Positions 61,872 through 64,000 of a stretch of 64,000 nucleotides of DNA are shown one piece after another. The notes under the pieces were generated by a model, which saw only the letters and a program-made list of their open reading frames with translations, searched no databases and was not told the origin of the DNA. Every line of letters begins with the position of its first letter. The first letter of the stretch is position 1. The translations under genes were made by a program, and so were the position numbers. The stretch is from an uncultured Collinsella sp. (GTDB lineage: Bacteria > Actinomycetota > Coriobacteriia > Coriobacteriales > Coriobacteriaceae): the NCBI GenBank assembly GCA_900541875.1, contig UQLF01000010.1, positions 1 to 64,000 on the forward strand. The letters are read 5' to 3'.

Positions 61872-63144
61872 GAACCTCCCTGCGTGCATGGACCAGGCCG
61901 GAATCATCGACTCCGATGATAGCAACATCGAGCAGGCACGGGGCTGTGAGTCCACAGGTATCGTCAAGACGGGCATGATGGAACGAGCCGAGCGTCAGGT
62001 TGTCACCATACTCGAGCACGGCACGCTCGACCGTGCCCACGCGACGACGAGCGTCGGCAATAGCGAGCTCCTGTGCGGCGGCCCGCATACGGCGGCTGCG
62101 CTCGGCCATAACCTCGGGCGGTACCTGGTCGGGCATGTCGGCAGCAAGGGTACCGGGACGCTTGCTGTAGCGGAACACGTGCATACGCGAGAAACCCACA
62201 CGGCGGCACAGCGCCAGCGACTCCTCGAACTCCTCATCCGTCTCACCGGGAAAACCGACGATGACATCGCACGAAAGGGACGCCTGAGGCAAGTTGGCGC
62301 GAATCATACGCACCGTGTCCTCGAAGGCCTCGGCGCTATAGGGACGGCCCATGCGATGCAGGGTCGCCGTACAGCCGGACTGCACAGGCAGGTGCAAAAA
62401 CGGGGCAATACGCTGCGGATAGCGCGCCATAACCTTAAGCAGGCGCTCAGAGATATCCATGGGCTCGACCGAGGAAATGCGCACATGCGGAATAAACGTG
62501 CGCTCCATGATGGCCTCGAGAAGCTCATCGATCTCAACGTGTTCGTCTGTCGCGCTCTTGCCATCGTAGGCACCCAGGTTCACACCGGTCAACACCACCT
62601 CGGGCACGCCGGCCTCCTGGGCTTCGCGAACTTGCTCGAGCACGGACTCGACGGGCACGGAGCGCTCGGGGCCGCGTGCCTTCCACACAATGCAATAGGT
62701 GCAGCGATGGTTGCAGCCGTCCTGAATCTTCACGCCCAGGCGAGAGCGGCCGAGCGCATCGACCACCTCGCCATCGCTGCAGGCGGGAACGCTATCGGAC
62801 TCAACGCCCAGCACCTCACAGACACGTTCGGCGACATCGATCTTGGACGGCTCGGCGATCACGCGATCCGAAAGTTCCAACAGCTCCTCGGGATGCAAAT
62901 TGACCACGCATCCGGTCACGACCACATAGGGCTCGTTTGGATGGGCCAGCGCATGACGGACGGCCTTACGGGTCTTGGCCTCGGCCTCTCCCGTCACGGC
63001 ACAGGTGTTAATGACGATCAGATCAGCGTCCTGTGGCTCCACCATCGCAAAGCCCAGGCGCATAAGATCGGCAGTGATACGGTCGGACTCAACCCGGTTG
63101 ACACGGCAACCGAGGTTGAGGACGGAAATATGGGGTGCAAGCAC
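61852..63144 (-). CDS. mtaB: tRNA (N6-threonylcarbamoyladenosine(37)) methylthiotransferase MtaB
   Basis: 430 residues. Radical SAM methylthiotransferase making ms2t6A37. N-terminal cluster Cys lie in NLGCRVNRVESD, VINTCAVTGEAE and VTGCVVN. The radical SAM motif is GCNHRCTYCIVWKARG, followed by GVNLGAYDG and SSVEPMDI. NTCAVTGEAE and CRVN place it in MtaB rather than MiaB/RimO. It starts 9 nt after dnaJ. Confidence 0.93.
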   Translation of the reverse strand: MLAPHISVLNLGCRVNRVESDRITADLMRLGFAMVEPQDADLIVINTCAVTGEAEAKTRKAVRHALAHPNEPYVVVTGCVVNLHPEELLELSDRVIAEPSKIDVAERVCEVLGVESDSVPACSDGEVVDALGRSRLGVKIQDGCNHRCTYCIVWKARGPERSVPVESVLEQVREAQEAGVPEVVLTGVNLGAYDGKSATDEHVEIDELLEAIMERTFIPHVRISSVEPMDISERLLKVMARYPQRIAPFLHLPVQSGCTATLHRMGRPYSAEAFEDTVRMIRANLPQASLSCDVIVGFPGETDEEFEESLALCRRVGFSRMHVFRYSKRPGTLAADMPDQVPPEVMAERSRRMRAAAQELAIADARRRVGTVERAVLEYGDNLTLGSFHHARLDDTCGLTAPCLLDVAIIGVDDSGLVHARREVHGSLED

Positions 63145-63153
63145 ACGGGCTCC

Positions 63154-64000
63154 TTAATCGAGGATGTCGTCGAGGGCACTCTTGATACGGTCGGTCACCG
63201 ACTTCTTACCGGATGCGACGTCATCGCCCATCTCGTCGGCAAAGGCGCGAAGCAGCTCGCGCTGCTTATTGGAAAGATTGGTGGGAACGACAACGCGCAG
63301 TTGCACGATCAGGCGGCCACGCGAACCGCCACCGCCAATGCGCGGCATGCCGTAGTTATTGACGCTCACGGTGTCACCGTACTGGGCGCCGGCGGGAACC
63401 GTCACCTTAACGACCTCGTCGGGCATAATGCCCTCGACCTCGATCTCGCAGCCGAGCGCAGCCTGCGCAATCGAGATATCGCTCACCAGGTACAGGTCGT
63501 CGCCGTTGCGCTTAAAGCGCTCGTGGTCGGCAACGTGCACGTTGACAATCAGGTCACCCGAGGGCTCGCCGCGAAGGCCGGCCTCGCCAAAGCCGCTCAC
63601 ACGCAGCTGGCGACCGGTCGAAACGCCGGCGGGAATATCGATGTCGATCTTTTCATGCGAAGGCGTGCGGCCCTGGCCGTCGCAGGTCTCGCAGGGATGG
63701 TCGATAACCGTGCCCTCGCCATGGCAGTCGGGGCAAGGCGAGGAAGACTGAACCTGGCCCAGGAACGAACGCTGAACCGTCGTGACGTAGCCCGTACCGT
63801 GGCAGCGGCCGCACTGCTTTTCCTGTGCGCCCTCTGCCCTACCGGTTCCATTGCAGTCCTCGCAAGGAGCAAGGCGGTCATAGCTGATCGTCTTTTTGCA
63901 GCCGAGCGCCGCCTCCTCGAGCGTCACCGAAAGCGAGATGGCCATATCACGTCCGCGACGACGCTCACGACGGCTGCGGGCGCCACCGCCGGCACCGCCG
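63154..64000 (-). CDS. dnaJ: chaperone DnaJ, 5' part beyond the window
   Basis: Partial: the frame runs off the window, so the J domain is not seen. Present are the end of a Gly-rich region with Arg-rich RRERRRGR, the peptide-binding domain, the four zinc knuckles (CEDCNGTG, CGRCHGTG, CPDCHGEG, CETCDGQG) and the C-terminal domains to the stop. The zinc-finger type marks a full DnaJ (type I) rather than CbpA. The neighbour order dnaJ-mtaB-phoH-ybeY is typical, here without the prmA-rsmE genes often found between dnaJ and mtaB. Confidence 0.94.
   Translation of the reverse strand, partial: GGAGGGARSRRERRRGRDMAISLSVTLEEAALGCKKTISYDRLAPCEDCNGTGRAEGAQEKQCGRCHGTGYVTTVQRSFLGQVQSSSPCPDCHGEGTVIDHPCETCDGQGRTPSHEKIDIDIPAGVSTGRQLRVSGFGEAGLRGEPSGDLIVNVHVADHERFKRNGDDLYLVSDISIAQAALGCEIEVEGIMPDEVVKVTVPAGAQYGDTVSVNNYGMPRIGGGGSRGRLIVQLRVVVPTNLSNKQRELLRAFADEMGDDVASGKKSVTDRIKSALDDILD

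Overview
The window is GC-rich, almost fully coding chromosome from a Gram-positive, actinobacterial-type genome. The best fit is the Coriobacteriia (Collinsella-like). Reasons: Firmicutes-like gene blocks (pnp-rnj-ftsK-rodZ-pgsA-cinA-recA-recX-rny-spoVS-miaB and cmk-plsC-ispH-radical SAM-der-plsY-gpsA) occur together with the actinobacterial FHA (GarA-type) plus MerR (FtsR-type) pair and GAAC-N4-GTTC LexA boxes. The genus is inference; no rRNA is present.

Region 1 (1-17.3 kb, + strand) is housekeeping: an ABC-F ATPase, an intramembrane protease, condensin subunits ScpA/ScpB, RluB, Cmk, a PlsC-like acyltransferase, IspH, a PDZ/radical SAM protein, Der, PlsY, GpsA, Rpe, a cysteine desulfurase, a Nif3 protein, a zinc-ribbon coiled-coil protein, CoaBC and tRNA-Pro(GGG). 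Many genes overlap or nearly touch.

Region 2 (17.3-25.3 kb) is an accessory island just after the tRNA. It holds two tandem Flp-pilin-like genes with different C-terminal heads and a poly-G run in each leader (10 G in one; 9 G in the other, which is out of frame). Next is a lower-GC segment with a DUF1648 (SdpI-type) membrane protein, a thioredoxin-like gene and a Cys-rich secreted-peptide gene, each with one in-frame stop, and a small membrane protein. This resembles a decayed bacteriocin or cannibalism-toxin locus. An exonuclease fragment, a secreted protein and a fused ABC permease-ATPase follow on the minus strand. No integrase, transposase or duplicated tRNA end was seen.

Region 3 (25.3-36.8 kb) is mixed: a CDP-alcohol phosphatidyltransferase, FHA and MerR proteins, apt, an NlpC/P60 hydrolase, degV and a DUF1836 regulator that share a near-identical 17-bp upstream motif, trxB, an MGDG-synthase-like glycosyltransferase, palindromic repeats, dut, nrdR, and a divergent LysM/lexA pair with three SOS boxes.

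Region 4 (36.8-64 kb, - strand) is housekeeping: hflX, miaA, miaB, spoVS, a GHKL ATPase, rny, recX, recA (with an SOS box), cinA, pgsA, rimO, yajQ, a RodZ-like protein, ftsK, rnj, pnp, rpsO, recO, era, dgkA, ybeY, phoH, mtaB and a dnaJ cut by the window end. Genome maintenance, RNA decay and processing, and tRNA/ribosome modification are strongly clustered here.
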